From the NCBI RefSeq assembly GCF_003591035.1, contig NZ_QYUO01000002.1:1550001-1614000 (forward strand): a stretch of 64,000 bases of DNA. The letters are read 5' to 3'. The notes beneath the pieces are model-generated. The model was not told the origin of the DNA and did not search any database. It was given only the letters and a program-made list of their open reading frames with translations. Each line of letters opens with the position of its first letter. The stretch's first letter is position 1. This document shows, piece after piece, positions 9,281 to 18,489 of the stretch. Origin of the DNA: Noviherbaspirillum saxi. GTDB taxonomy: Bacteria; Pseudomonadota; Gammaproteobacteria; Burkholderiales; Burkholderiaceae_D. Made by a program: the position numbers and the translations under genes.

Positions 9281-10531
9281 TTATTCGTTCCGAAGCTGCC
9301 GCGCCGACACCGGATAGTGCTCCCCGAACAGTTCGATGGTGGATGTATCGGCTCGCTTTTCTTTCAACATCACGATCGCCCGCAGCCCATCCGTGTAGTA
9401 CGGGTCATTCTCCGCATTGCGGCGCGGGGCCGTCTTGGCGGCGGCGCCCACGCCTTTAGTATAGGAGAGCCGCTGCGCCAGTTGCGAGGTCATGAGGTCT
9501 TGCAGCAGATAAAACCGGGCCTCATCGACCGAAGGATCGATTTCGTGCGTGGTGGGCGGCCACAACCGGCCCGACAGTTTCACGCCGACGTCGCGACTGA
9601 TCTGTCCGGCCCAGACCGCCTGCCCGTGCCACGTCACGGGCGCCAGCCACAGCCGGAGATGGTTGCGCTCCGCGACGAGTTCGCGGATCTTTTGATAGGC
9701 GACGTCTTGCGTGCGCCCGAGGAAGCGCAGGTCGGACACGGCGCCATACGGCAGGCGGCTGCCGGACAGGAAGGCGAACACCATCTTCAGTGAGGCCGAG
9801 CTGGACATGACTTCCGCCAGGGTCCAGCCGCGCGAGGCGAGCGCAAGCCTAACCAGTTCAAGCGAACCGACGAGAACGAAATTGATCGGGTCGGCCTCCT
9901 GCCCCTCGGGGCCGATGGTGCAGCACGGCAATGTGGCCACGTAATCGATCAAGCCGGCGTCATCCAGATCCGGCAAGGTCTGGCCCGGATAAATCCGCCG
10001 TTGCGAAGGGACCGGCGGCCTGTGCAAACCGGGAACTTCCAGCACGAACGGAAAATCGCGGCGATGCCCCGGCGTCATGAGCTGCACCGTAACAGCCTTG
10101 AGTCCCTCTTCGACGCGCACGAAGATCATGCCGGAGGTCACGCTCTTCGGCGGGATGAGTACGGGCAAGGCGTTGTTTTCGACGCGCGTGACCAGTTCCT
10201 GCGGGGGATGCCGACCAGCGACGCGCCGCAGCACTTCGGAGGGAATGAAGTAGTCGTGGTCGATGGCGATTGGAAACAGCCAGTAGGAGGCCGTATCGTC
10301 GTTCCGGATGCGCAACCAGATCGGCTGGATACCGACATCGTGCAGCGATACCCCGAGCGCATCCCGGCTTTCCTGTGCCCCGAGAGCCGCCGCCGCGACG
10401 CTCACCGGACCGTCCTGGCGGATCACGGCGCGCGTTTCGGGTGGCGCCGGGTCGGCTTCGAACGGCCGTTCCACGGCGCAGCCCGCCAGAGTCATGGAGA
10501 TGAGCAACACGATGTACATGCTTGGTTTCAT
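9281..10531 (-). CDS. LssY_C-domain-like lipoprotein
   Basis: From the ATG at 10531 the product is about 416 residues and starts with a lipoprotein signal peptide (KPSMYIVLLISMTLAGC) whose lipobox cysteine is residue 18. An earlier ATG at 10588 would add 19 residues ahead of the signal and is less likely. The middle contains PINFVLVGSLELVRLALASRGW followed by a conserved-looking region with GRTQDVAYQK and LRLWLAPV, which resembles the LssY C-terminal domain. Predicted location is the envelope, lipid-anchored. The function of this domain family is not known. It abuts an IS5-type transposase stump, which suggests local rearrangement. Confidence 0.72.
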   Translation of the reverse strand: MKPSMYIVLLISMTLAGCAVERPFEADPAPPETRAVIRQDGPVSVAAAALGAQESRDALGVSLHDVGIQPIWLRIRNDDTASYWLFPIAIDHDYFIPSEVLRRVAGRHPPQELVTRVENNALPVLIPPKSVTSGMIFVRVEEGLKAVTVQLMTPGHRRDFPFVLEVPGLHRPPVPSQRRIYPGQTLPDLDDAGLIDYVATLPCCTIGPEGQEADPINFVLVGSLELVRLALASRGWTLAEVMSSSASLKMVFAFLSGSRLPYGAVSDLRFLGRTQDVAYQKIRELVAERNHLRLWLAPVTWHGQAVWAGQISRDVGVKLSGRLWPPTTHEIDPSVDEARFYLLQDLMTSQLAQRLSYTKGVGAAAKTAPRRNAENDPYYTDGLRAIVMLKEKRADTSTIELFGEHYPVSARQLRNE

Positions 10532-10998
10532 GGCCGCTCCACAGCGATTGGCAGCATTGATTTGCCGGCCCATCCGGCTCCGCTTCAATTCATCGAGCTG
10601 CGGACCTTGTGCAGCATCGTATCCGCAGTATCGACGCGGATCAAGACCAGTCCCGGAGATTCGAATTAGACAATGATGTACAAGATCATGTTCAGCACGT
10701 TCGAACTCGAACGCGCCATTCTTGAGCCGATAGACATCATGTATTGACCTATCGCACCACCATCACGCTTGTTCAAGTCCCGAACGGCCAACAGGAATGC
10801 AGGGCCGGGTTTCATACCAGAAATGCCCGACCTACCTTAAAAAGAAGGCCATTATTTTATCGGTATTTCAATGTTGCGATGCGGCTTGACTAAAGAAAGC
10901 GCTAGCGCAATCTTGAGGGGTTCGTCACGCGCCGTAAATTGTTTTTTATGCGACGGGAGACGACATATAACCCTAACGCCAATATCAGGAGACGAAGC
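10532..10998. other. Intergenic region upstream of the TRAP operon
   Basis: About 470 bases between divergently transcribed genes. It should hold the promoters of the LssY_C-like lipoprotein and of the TRAP operon. A TTGACT hexamer at about 10887 could be a -35 element, but I see no convincing -10 partner. No gene is supported here. Confidence 0.4.
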
Positions 10999-12138
10999 AT
11001 GAAACACGTTAAGAAAGCTGGACAAGCCCCTTCTCGTCGCCGCTTCCTCGGAACCGCGGCCGCCAGCACGACGGCGCTTGCCTTCCCGATGGTCGCCACC
11101 GCGCAGACGGCTACACAATTCCGATTCCAGAGTACGTGGCCAAGCAAGGACATCTTCCATGAATATGCAAACGACTTCGCCAAGAAAGTGAACGACATGA
11201 CCGGCGGCGAACTCAAGATCGAGATCTTGCCGGCAGGTGCGGTCGTGCCGGCATTCGGTCTGCTCGACGCAGTGTCCAAGGGCACACTCGACGGCGGCCA
11301 TGGCGTCATGGGCTATAACTACGGCAAACAGAGTGCGATTGCGCTGTGGACATCCGGTCCGGCCTACGGCATGGATGCGAACATGGTTTTGGCTTGGCAC
11401 AAGTATGGCGGCGGCAAGGAATTGCTGGCCAAACTGTATGATTCGATCGGCGCCAACGTGGTGTCCTTCCTGACCGGGCCGATGCCGACACAACCCTTGG
11501 GCTGGTTCAAGAAGCCGGTTACCAAACGCGATGATTTCAAGGGCTTGAAGTATCGGACCAATGGGCTGGCGATCGATTTGTTCACTTCCATGGGTGCTGC
11601 GGTCAATGCATTGCCCGGAGGTGAAATCGTCCCTGCGCTGGACCGTGGCCTGCTGGATGGCGCCGAATTTAATAATGCCTCTTCCGATCGCATCCTGGGC
11701 TTTCCGGATGTGTCCAAGGTATGCATGCTGCAAAGCTTTCACCAAAGCTCGGAGCAGTTTGAGATCACCTTTAACAAGACCAAGTACAACGCATTGCCGC
11801 CCAAGATCAAGGCGATCATCGAAAACGCGGTAGAAGCCTCATCGTCCGATATGTCGTGGAAAGCCGTAGACCGCTATTCGCAGGACTATATCGCGCTGCA
11901 GACCAAGGACAACGTCAAGTTTTACAAGACACCCGATTCGTTTCTGCAAGAGCAGCTCAAGGTATGGGACGAAGTCATCGCCAAGAAACGCGAAGGCAAT
12001 CCGCTGTTCCAGGAAGTGGAAAAATCCATGCGCACCTTTGCCGAACGCGCCGTAAAATGGGATATGGATACCAACAATCCGCGTCGCATGGCGTTCAATC
12101 ATTATTTCAGTAAGAAGCCTGGCGGCACCAAGAGCTGA
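10999..12138 (+). CDS. TRAP transporter solute-binding protein (DctP/TakP type)
   Basis: About 379 residues beginning with a Tat signal (SRRRFLGTAAASTTALAF) followed by a periplasmic DctP-fold receptor; segments such as TWPSKDIFHEYANDFAKKV and LPAGAVVPAFGLLDAVSKG are typical of the subfamily that binds 2-oxo acids and other carboxylates. I chose the ATG at 10999 because AGGAGACGA lies just ahead of it; the longer frame from 10939 lacks this and would spoil the signal peptide. Together with the following two genes it forms a complete tripartite TRAP transporter driven by an ion gradient. The actual ligand cannot be read from the sequence. Confidence 0.92.
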   Translation: MKHVKKAGQAPSRRRFLGTAAASTTALAFPMVATAQTATQFRFQSTWPSKDIFHEYANDFAKKVNDMTGGELKIEILPAGAVVPAFGLLDAVSKGTLDGGHGVMGYNYGKQSAIALWTSGPAYGMDANMVLAWHKYGGGKELLAKLYDSIGANVVSFLTGPMPTQPLGWFKKPVTKRDDFKGLKYRTNGLAIDLFTSMGAAVNALPGGEIVPALDRGLLDGAEFNNASSDRILGFPDVSKVCMLQSFHQSSEQFEITFNKTKYNALPPKIKAIIENAVEASSSDMSWKAVDRYSQDYIALQTKDNVKFYKTPDSFLQEQLKVWDEVIAKKREGNPLFQEVEKSMRTFAERAVKWDMDTNNPRRMAFNHYFSKKPGGTKS

Positions 12139-12165
12139 GTATTCATAGGACGTAGTCACACAATG

Positions 12166-12345
12166 GCTTAGGAATGTGTACGGAATAAGTTACCGATTTG
12201 AACGCGTCGGACGGGATGTGTTGCAAGGGGCCCGCCGAGGGGCGCGAGAAGGAGTCATAGCGAGCTATGGCGACGCCGAGCAACGCTGCAGCGCGCCCGT
12301 CAGACGTGAACCAAATCGGGAAATTATTTCGTGCACCTTCCATAG
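12166..12345. repeat. Long palindromic intergenic repeat, copy B
   Basis: About 180 bases between the TRAP receptor and permease genes. The left arm contains GGAATAAGTTACCGATTTG and the right arm its imperfect complement (CCAAATCGGGAAATTATTTC). The core has TGCAAGGGGCCCGCCGAGG, nearly identical to the core of copy A at 47-236, and the same downstream order (CGCAGCGCGCCCG type block). The shared arms plus core show a repeat family. Its position inside an operon means that it is presumably transcribed and could fold as a long hairpin. Confidence 0.7.
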
Positions 12346-12384
12346 CAGAAGGCACTATCCGCACTTGCGGATAGTGCCTTCTGC
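12345..12384 (+). terminator. Perfect 19-bp hairpin between receptor and permease genes
   Basis: Arms GCAGAAGGCACTATCCGCA and its exact complement are separated by two bases. There is no U-tract after it, so it is more likely an attenuator or an mRNA-stabilising or processing stem than a strong terminator. Such stems often let the solute receptor be made in excess over the membrane subunits. Confidence 0.6.
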
Positions 12385-12466
12385 ACAGGATATCGATGCG
12401 GCCTCAACAATGAGCCACCGCTGAGTACCTTCAATCGATTTGGTCTTCACCTCTAGGATTCAAGAC

Positions 12467-13093
12467 ATGCAAAAGCTCTTGCTCTCCGTCGACAGGGTGA
12501 GCACCTGGATCGGCCACGCCTTTGCGTGGCTGATCCTGGTGCTCACCTTGCAAATTTCTTGGGAAGTTTTTTCGCGGTATGTTTTAAACACGCCTAATGC
12601 GTGGGCGTTTGATTTGATGATCATGGGGTATGGCGCCGCATTCATGATGGCTGGCGCCTATACGCTGGCAAAGAACGGCCATGTGCGCGGCGACGTATTG
12701 TACGGATTCTTTCCGCCACGGCTACAGGCAACGCTGGATCTGATCCTGTATTTCCTGTTCTTTATTCCGGGTGTCGCCGCACTGATCTGGGCGGGATACA
12801 CATATGCCCAGGAATCCTGGGCAATCAACGAGCACTCGAACATCACGGCGAACGGTCCGCCACTCTATCCGTTCAAGATGATTATCCCGATCGCAGGAAT
12901 TTTCCTCATGGCGCAAGGCCTGGTGGAAATTGTCCGTTGCATCGTGTGCATCAAGGAAGGCGCATGGCCGTCGCGCGAAGAGGACGTTGAGGAAGTCGAT
13001 GTCGACAAGTTGAAAGAAATGGTCAATGTAAAAGAACCGGCATCGGCCCAGGCAGACCTGTCTGCCATGGACCACAACAGGGGGAACAAATGA
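12467..13093 (+). CDS. TRAP transporter small permease (DctQ)
   Basis: About 208 residues with four hydrophobic helices (starting near WIGHAFAWLILVLTLQISW, AFDLMIMGYGAAFMMAGAY, LDLILYFLFFIPGVAALIW and MIIPIAGIFLMAQG), the normal layout of DctQ. The charged C-terminal tail is cytoplasmic. I chose the ATG at 12467, preceded by TAGGATTCAAGAC; a TTG at 12440 has no such site. The gene ends in a four-base ATGA overlap with the large permease gene, so the two are translationally coupled. Confidence 0.9.
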   Translation: MQKLLLSVDRVSTWIGHAFAWLILVLTLQISWEVFSRYVLNTPNAWAFDLMIMGYGAAFMMAGAYTLAKNGHVRGDVLYGFFPPRLQATLDLILYFLFFIPGVAALIWAGYTYAQESWAINEHSNITANGPPLYPFKMIIPIAGIFLMAQGLVEIVRCIVCIKEGAWPSREEDVEEVDVDKLKEMVNVKEPASAQADLSAMDHNRGNK

Positions 13094-15045
13094 GGAAGGA
13101 AGTATGGTTCGGAATCTCCATCATGGCCATGGTCGTGATCGGCCTGTTCGTGCTGATGCCGGCGCCTTCGGACATGACCAACGGTCATCTCGGCTTGCTG
13201 ATGCTGGGGCTCATCGTGATCGCCATCATGCTCGGCTTTCCCACCGCATTCACGCTCATGGGTATGGGCGTGATGTTTACCTGGTTCGCTTATCGCGATG
13301 TCAATCCGGATATAGCAGTGCAACAGACGCTGGACCTGATGGTGCAGCGTGCCTATTCGGTCATGGCCAATGATGTGCTCATATCAGTGCCGCTGTTTGT
13401 CTTCATGGGATATCTGGTCGAGCGCGCCAATCTGATCGACAAGCTGTTTCGCAGTCTGCATCTGGCAATGGCGCGCGTGCCGGGTTCGCTTGCGGTCGCG
13501 ACCATCGTCACTTGCGCGATTTTTGCGACTGCAACCGGCATTGTCGGCGCTGTCGTGACGCTGATGGGTCTGCTTGCAATGCCCGCGATGCTGAAGGCCG
13601 GATATAGCGTGAAACTGGCTGCGGGCTCGATTACCGCCGGCGGCTGTCTTGGCATCCTTATCCCGCCTTCGGTCTTGCTCATCGTGTATGGAGCTACTGC
13701 TGGCGTGTCCGTGGTGAAGCTGTATGCGGGCGCTTTCTTCCCCGGCATCATGCTTGCGTTGTTGTACGTCGCCTATGTCATTATCGTGGCGAAACTCAAG
13801 CCCGATTGGGCGCCGCCTCTCGCTCCCGCAGACCGGGAAGTTGCATTGCCCGCATATTCCCGCGCACTCATGACTGGCGGCGGCAACCATGCAATCGGCG
13901 GATTCGTCGCGGCACTGAAGGGTAAACGCAACGCAGGCGTGCCTGCGGCGACGCTGCTGTCACAACTCGGCATTGCCTTGCTTCCTGCGCTGGCATTCGC
14001 ACTGATCATGGGTTTCACTTACCAGGCCGTGACAAAGGCAGCGCCCGAATCCCAGGACGAGGTGATCGAAATGGGCATCGGCATGGGGTCCGATTCCTCA
14101 TCGTCGAATGAAGGCGGCCTGGCTGAGCCACCTGTCGAGGGCGGACTCGCGGAACCGCCGAGCGAAGGGGGCTTGACCGAACCGCCGAGGGAAGCGCCCC
14201 CTGCTGCGCAGGCTGCACAACCAAATGCATCCGATACGCAGGCAAAACCACCGGCGACAGTTGAACAGCCTGATACCGCGGCGCAATCGAAACCCGCTCC
14301 ACAGGGTTACTGGATCACCTTTGGCCTCTTCCTGGCGGCGGTACTGGCATTTTATGTACTCCTGAGCTATGCACGCTTTGAAATATTCAAGATGCTGCTG
14401 GCTTCTTTCTTCCCGCTGGCAATATTGATCCTTGCCGTACTTGGGGCGATTGTCTTTGGTCTTGCAACGCCTACCGAAGCCGCTGCCATGGGTTCCATGG
14501 GAGGCTTGGTGTTGGCAGCGGCATACCGAAGGCTTAATCGCGATGTATTGAAGGAATCGGTATTCCTAGCTGCCAAGACCAGTGCGATGGTGTGCTGGCT
14601 ATTCGTCGGATCGAGTATTTTCTCTGCAGCGTTCGCGCTGCTGGGCGGTCAGGAAATCATCAACAATTGGGTCTTGTCGATGGATCTCACGCCGCTGCAG
14701 TTCATGATCCTTGCACAAGTGGTGATCTTCCTGCTCGGCTGGCCGCTCGAATGGACCGAGATCATCGTGATCTTCATGCCGATCTTTATTCCCTTGCTTC
14801 CGCACTTCAATATCGATCCGCTGTTCTTCGGCCTGCTGGTCGCGATGAATCTGCAAACCGCCTTCCTGTCGCCGCCGGTCGCCATGTCGGCCTTTTATCT
14901 GAAAGGGGTGTCGCCCCCGCATGTCACCTTGAACCAGATTTTCATGGGCATGTTGCCTTTCATGGGAATTCAGGTCATCGCATTGGTACTGCTGTACATG
15001 TTCCCGGCAATCGGATTGTGGTTGCCTGAACTGCTGTACAAATAG
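13090..15045 (+). CDS. TRAP transporter large permease (DctM) with long inserted loop
   Basis: The 651-residue polytopic membrane protein is the ion-coupled channel subunit of the TRAP system. N-terminal helices to about 240 and C-terminal helices from about 400 onward match the DctM core of around 430 residues. Between them lies an insertion of roughly 160-220 residues holding one hydrophobic helix (LLPALAFALIMGFTYQAV) and a Pro/Gly/Ala-rich stretch with three tandem copies of a nine-residue unit, EGGLAEPPV-like, at about residues 341-367 (bases 14110-14190). Enlarged TRAP permeases are known, but the repeat loop is unusual. Start ATG overlaps the preceding gene. A hairpin follows the stop. 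Confidence 0.9.
   Translation: MRKEVWFGISIMAMVVIGLFVLMPAPSDMTNGHLGLLMLGLIVIAIMLGFPTAFTLMGMGVMFTWFAYRDVNPDIAVQQTLDLMVQRAYSVMANDVLISVPLFVFMGYLVERANLIDKLFRSLHLAMARVPGSLAVATIVTCAIFATATGIVGAVVTLMGLLAMPAMLKAGYSVKLAAGSITAGGCLGILIPPSVLLIVYGATAGVSVVKLYAGAFFPGIMLALLYVAYVIIVAKLKPDWAPPLAPADREVALPAYSRALMTGGGNHAIGGFVAALKGKRNAGVPAATLLSQLGIALLPALAFALIMGFTYQAVTKAAPESQDEVIEMGIGMGSDSSSSNEGGLAEPPVEGGLAEPPSEGGLTEPPREAPPAAQAAQPNASDTQAKPPATVEQPDTAAQSKPAPQGYWITFGLFLAAVLAFYVLLSYARFEIFKMLLASFFPLAILILAVLGAIVFGLATPTEAAAMGSMGGLVLAAAYRRLNRDVLKESVFLAAKTSAMVCWLFVGSSIFSAAFALLGGQEIINNWVLSMDLTPLQFMILAQVVIFLLGWPLEWTEIIVIFMPIFIPLLPHFNIDPLFFGLLVAMNLQTAFLSPPVAMSAFYLKGVSPPHVTLNQIFMGMLPFMGIQVIALVLLYMFPAIGLWLPELLYK
14110..14190 (+). 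repeat. Three tandem 27-base units inside the DctM gene
   Basis: Three in-frame units starting at 14110, 14137 and 14164 each encode EGGL(A/T)EPP(V/S/R). The DNA has diverged at synonymous sites while the peptide is kept, which suggests selection on the protein repeat rather than recent duplication. Confidence 0.7.
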
Positions 15046-15052
15046 CGTCGGC

Positions 15053-15083
15053 AAGGCATGGTACACATCGTGTACCATGCCTT
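15053..15083 (+). terminator. Hairpin after the TRAP operon
   Basis: A perfect 14-bp stem (AAGGCATGGTACAC and its complement) with loop ATC lies just after the dctM stop. It lacks a strong U-tract but its location fits the operon end. Confidence 0.65.
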
Positions 15084-15107
15084 ATCCTTAGTCCGTCATC
15101 CAAGTAG

Positions 15108-16028
15108 ATGCCAATGCAACATTCCCCATCTTCGTACAACCGGCAGCGGTCCGCAGCGTCGCACCTTATCCTCTTTGCCGCCGCCGCCGCGCTGACGGCA
15201 TGTGCAACGATTGAAGAACCGGTTGGCGCGATGCGCAAGGAAACCGTTTATGCGGTGACTTCGTCGAACCAGTTGATCAGCTTTAATGCCGGACAACCGC
15301 AAAAGCTGCTGTCGCGCAAACCGCTGAACGGCCTTCAAAACGGCGAAACCATCACCGGCATCGATTACCGGGTTGTCAAAGGCTGGCTGTATGCATTGGG
15401 CAGCAGCGTCCGCCTGTACCGCATCACTCCTTCCAGCGGTGCCGTCCAGATGATCGGTTCCGGACCGATTGCGGTAAGCCTGACGGGTACGGAATTCGGA
15501 GTTGACTTCAATCCTACCGTCGATCGCATACGCATCGTCAGCAACAGCGGTCAGAACCTGCGCGTACATCCCGACACCGGCGCTGTCGTCGATGGAGATC
15601 CGAATACGCCAGGTGTTCAGCTGGATGGCAACCTGGCATATTCCGGCACCGATCCGAATGCGGGCAAAAAGCCGGCAGCTGTCGCCGCAGCCTATACCTA
15701 TAACAAGCAGGACGAGAAAATCACGACCAACTTCGCAATCGACGCGGCGCAAGGCATGCTCGTCACTCAGGGCACGCGTGAAGGCAAGGGCCCGGCGATT
15801 TCTCCCAACACCGGACAACTGCTGAGCGTCGGCCCGCTGGGTATCGGTGCATTCGAACGTGCGTCTTTCGACATTGCCGATATTTCCGGTGCTGCCTTCA
15901 CCGCTATCACCAGGTCAGGGGAAAAGTCCTCGTCATGGTATGAAATCGATCTCGATAGCGGCAAGGCCAGCATGATCGGAAAAATCGACTCGGGCGAACC
16001 GGTGGTAGGCATAGCGATCGAGCCGTGA
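15108..16028 (+). CDS. DUF4394-domain lipoprotein
   Basis: The 306-residue product starts with a lipoprotein signal (LILFAAAAALTAC, cysteine 32) followed by a DUF4394 domain, recognisable from segments such as ETITGIDYRV, TGTEFGVDFNPTVDRIRIVS and NLRVHPDTGA. The repeating beta segments suggest a propeller-like extracytoplasmic domain. The function of this family is unknown. It stands alone between the TRAP operon and the convergent penicillin-binding protein gene. Confidence 0.85.
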   Translation: MPMQHSPSSYNRQRSAASHLILFAAAAALTACATIEEPVGAMRKETVYAVTSSNQLISFNAGQPQKLLSRKPLNGLQNGETITGIDYRVVKGWLYALGSSVRLYRITPSSGAVQMIGSGPIAVSLTGTEFGVDFNPTVDRIRIVSNSGQNLRVHPDTGAVVDGDPNTPGVQLDGNLAYSGTDPNAGKKPAAVAAAYTYNKQDEKITTNFAIDAAQGMLVTQGTREGKGPAISPNTGQLLSVGPLGIGAFERASFDIADISGAAFTAITRSGEKSSSWYEIDLDSGKASMIGKIDSGEPVVGIAIEP

Positions 16029-16053
16029 ATGGAGGCAGGCCGCAAGAAAGAGG

Positions 16054-18489
16054 CTAAAGCGGATTGATCCAGTCGATGAATTTTCGAATGCTAGCCGCGA
16101 TGTCTTCCACACGCTGCCGCCACTCATGGTAAGTCTTTTCCACTTCGCGCATTTGCTTGAGCAGGCGATCCAGCGTATCCAGGACCGAGCCATCGGTTTC
16201 CTTGGGCGGGGGTGCAGGTTGAGCAGGTGGATTGTGGTCAGGCTCGAAAATGCGCCGGAACACATGAAGAATATCGTCGAATATAGACTCACTCGGCTTG
16301 GAAAATTGCAGTGCGGGATCCACCAGCCGCGCATTGAACGCCTGCTGGCAAAAGTCGCCGACCAGCAGCAGTGCGTTATGAGCGCCCTGCCCCCAATGCG
16401 TGCTGCGCATGCTGACGCGCGCATCATTGAAACCGACCCAAGAGCCTGCAACCAAACGCGGGTGCATCAGGATGAACCAGCCATCGGTGTTGTCTTGCGT
16501 GGTGCCCGTCTTCCCGGCGACGTCAGCGCGAATCCCGAAGCGTGACCGCAGCCATTGCCCGGTGCCCTGATTGACCGCACCACGCATCATATCGATCAAC
16601 TGATCCGCCGTTTCGCCCGAAATCACCGCCTGACGCTTGCTATCGAACGTAGCAAGCGTATTGCCGGCCTTGTCGGTAATACGTGTGACCAGAACCGGCT
16701 TGCGGTACTCGCCGCGCGATGCGATTGTCAGATACGCAGTGGTCATTTCGAACAAGGTGACCGGGCTGGTACCGAGCGACAGCGACGGGACCGGGTCTAG
16801 GCGACTTTGATTGACGCCCATCTTTTGTGCAAGAGACGCAATTTGTCCCGGCCCGGTTTCAAGCATCACACGCGCGGTAATAGTGTTTTTGGAGTACACG
16901 AGACCATCGCGCGCCGACATCATGCGACCACTGGGCGCAACGATATCGGCAGGCCGCCAGACTGATCCGTTGGATAAGGGGATGTCGACCGGCGCATCCA
17001 GGAATTGCTTGCTGGGCGACATGCCTTTTTCCAGAGCCGCTCCGTACACAAAGGGTTTGAATGTCGAACCCGGCTGCCGCCTCGCCTGGCCGACATGGTC
17101 ATATTGATCGGTGCCGAAATCGCGGCTACCCACCCACGCCTTGACATGGGCATTGACCGGATCGATTGCAATGAACCCAGCTTCCAGACGCGTTTTTTGG
17201 TCTTTCAGCCGTAGGATGAAGTCAGGATCGTTTCGTAATTGCGTCAATATCTGTTCTGGTTCTACACCCTCGTTTATGGCACGCCGGTAGGAAGGTGACT
17301 CTCGGATAAACGCATTCATCAGGTCGGTACGGCTGTTCCAGAAATGGGAGAACTTCTGAACGCGCGCGCGCCGCTCGACATACGCCGACGTGCTGGTCGA
17401 CAGGAGTCGCTCGGCACTGCTTGCCCACTCCACATCCGCCACCGCCTGCAAGGCTTCCATCTGTCGATTGACCGCCCGGTTTGCGAGCGCCTGCATGCGC
17501 GTATCGATCGTCGTGTAGACGATCAATCCATCCTGATAAATGTTGTAGTCATTGCGGTCTGCCCATTCGATCAACCATTTCCGCAATTGCTGGGTGAAGT
17601 GCGGCGCCGGTCCAAGCGCTTCCTGTTGCCGTTCGAAGTCGAGCACCACAGGCCTGGCCTTGATTGCATCGAAGCTTTCCTGGCTCAGCAGTTTGTGCTT
17701 GACCATCTGCGATAGCACTACATTACGACGCTTTACCGCACGTTCGGGATTGAGCACCGGGTTGTAGTAGCTGGTTCCCTTCAACATCCCCACCAGTGTG
17801 GCGCTTTCAAGCAGGCTGAGCTTGCTGGCGGGCTTGTCGAAATAGGTACGAGCTGCCATTTCAATGCCGAACGCGTTATAGAGAAACGGCACCGTGTTCA
17901 GATAGCTTTCAAGAATCTCGCGCTTGGTATATGCCTGCTCAATCTTCAACGCGGTAATGATTTCCTTGATCTTGCGTGTGACGGTGCGCTGGCGTCCGAT
18001 TTCGTCCGGGAACATATTGCGCGCCAGTTGCTGCGTCAACGTGGAGCCACCTTCCGGATCGCCGATCAGTGCACGCACTGCACCAACCGCCATGCGCATT
18101 GGCTCAACGCCACGATGCTGGTAGAAGCGATGGTCCTCGGTTGCGATCAGCGCATTAACAACATGCGGAGCAACTCGGTTTATTGGAGTCCATTCCCGAT
18201 TCAAGCGATTGAACACCGCCAGCTGCTTGCCATCGGAAGAAATCAGCACACTTGGCTTTTCCGATTTTGCCTTGCGCAGATCCGCAGTACTTGGCGTCAA
18301 GGGGATAAGGACAACCGCATAGAGGATCAATAGCAGCAAACCGATCGACGCCAGAAAGAGCACTCCCTGCATCGCGGCTTTAAAGCGTATCAGCGTGCGC
18401 TCCGCCGGATTGAGTGCGATTACGGTATATCGTCGAATCCGACGATAAAGCGCCTCGGCGATGGAAGCGATGGCCTGCGACACCTTCAA
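16054..18489 (-). CDS. Class A penicillin-binding protein (transglycosylase/transpeptidase)
   Basis: An 811-residue bifunctional peptidoglycan synthase. A membrane helix near residues 43-65 anchors it in the inner membrane. The GT51 glycosyltransferase domain carries ATEDHRFYQHRGVEP and GGSTLTQQLARN. The transpeptidase domain shows the nucleophile Ser475 in STFK, the SKN motif (YSKNTITARVM) and KTG (AGKTGTTQDNT). The C-terminal tail is charged and helical. The start is a TTG with GGAGA eight bases upstream; a stop codon lies two codons before it and the next in-frame ATG would be residue 40, immediately before the membrane helix. It resembles PBP1A-like enzymes, but I do not assign a gene name. 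Confidence 0.94.
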   Translation of the reverse strand: MKVSQAIASIAEALYRRIRRYTVIALNPAERTLIRFKAAMQGVLFLASIGLLLLILYAVVLIPLTPSTADLRKAKSEKPSVLISSDGKQLAVFNRLNREWTPINRVAPHVVNALIATEDHRFYQHRGVEPMRMAVGAVRALIGDPEGGSTLTQQLARNMFPDEIGRQRTVTRKIKEIITALKIEQAYTKREILESYLNTVPFLYNAFGIEMAARTYFDKPASKLSLLESATLVGMLKGTSYYNPVLNPERAVKRRNVVLSQMVKHKLLSQESFDAIKARPVVLDFERQQEALGPAPHFTQQLRKWLIEWADRNDYNIYQDGLIVYTTIDTRMQALANRAVNRQMEALQAVADVEWASSAERLLSTSTSAYVERRARVQKFSHFWNSRTDLMNAFIRESPSYRRAINEGVEPEQILTQLRNDPDFILRLKDQKTRLEAGFIAIDPVNAHVKAWVGSRDFGTDQYDHVGQARRQPGSTFKPFVYGAALEKGMSPSKQFLDAPVDIPLSNGSVWRPADIVAPSGRMMSARDGLVYSKNTITARVMLETGPGQIASLAQKMGVNQSRLDPVPSLSLGTSPVTLFEMTTAYLTIASRGEYRKPVLVTRITDKAGNTLATFDSKRQAVISGETADQLIDMMRGAVNQGTGQWLRSRFGIRADVAGKTGTTQDNTDGWFILMHPRLVAGSWVGFNDARVSMRSTHWGQGAHNALLLVGDFCQQAFNARLVDPALQFSKPSESIFDDILHVFRRIFEPDHNPPAQPAPPPKETDGSVLDTLDRLLKQMREVEKTYHEWRQRVEDIAASIRKFIDWINPL

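Noticed and set aside
10678..10749. Short frame beginning MYKIMFSTFELERAIL
   Set aside because: Only 23 codons, without a ribosome site or family.
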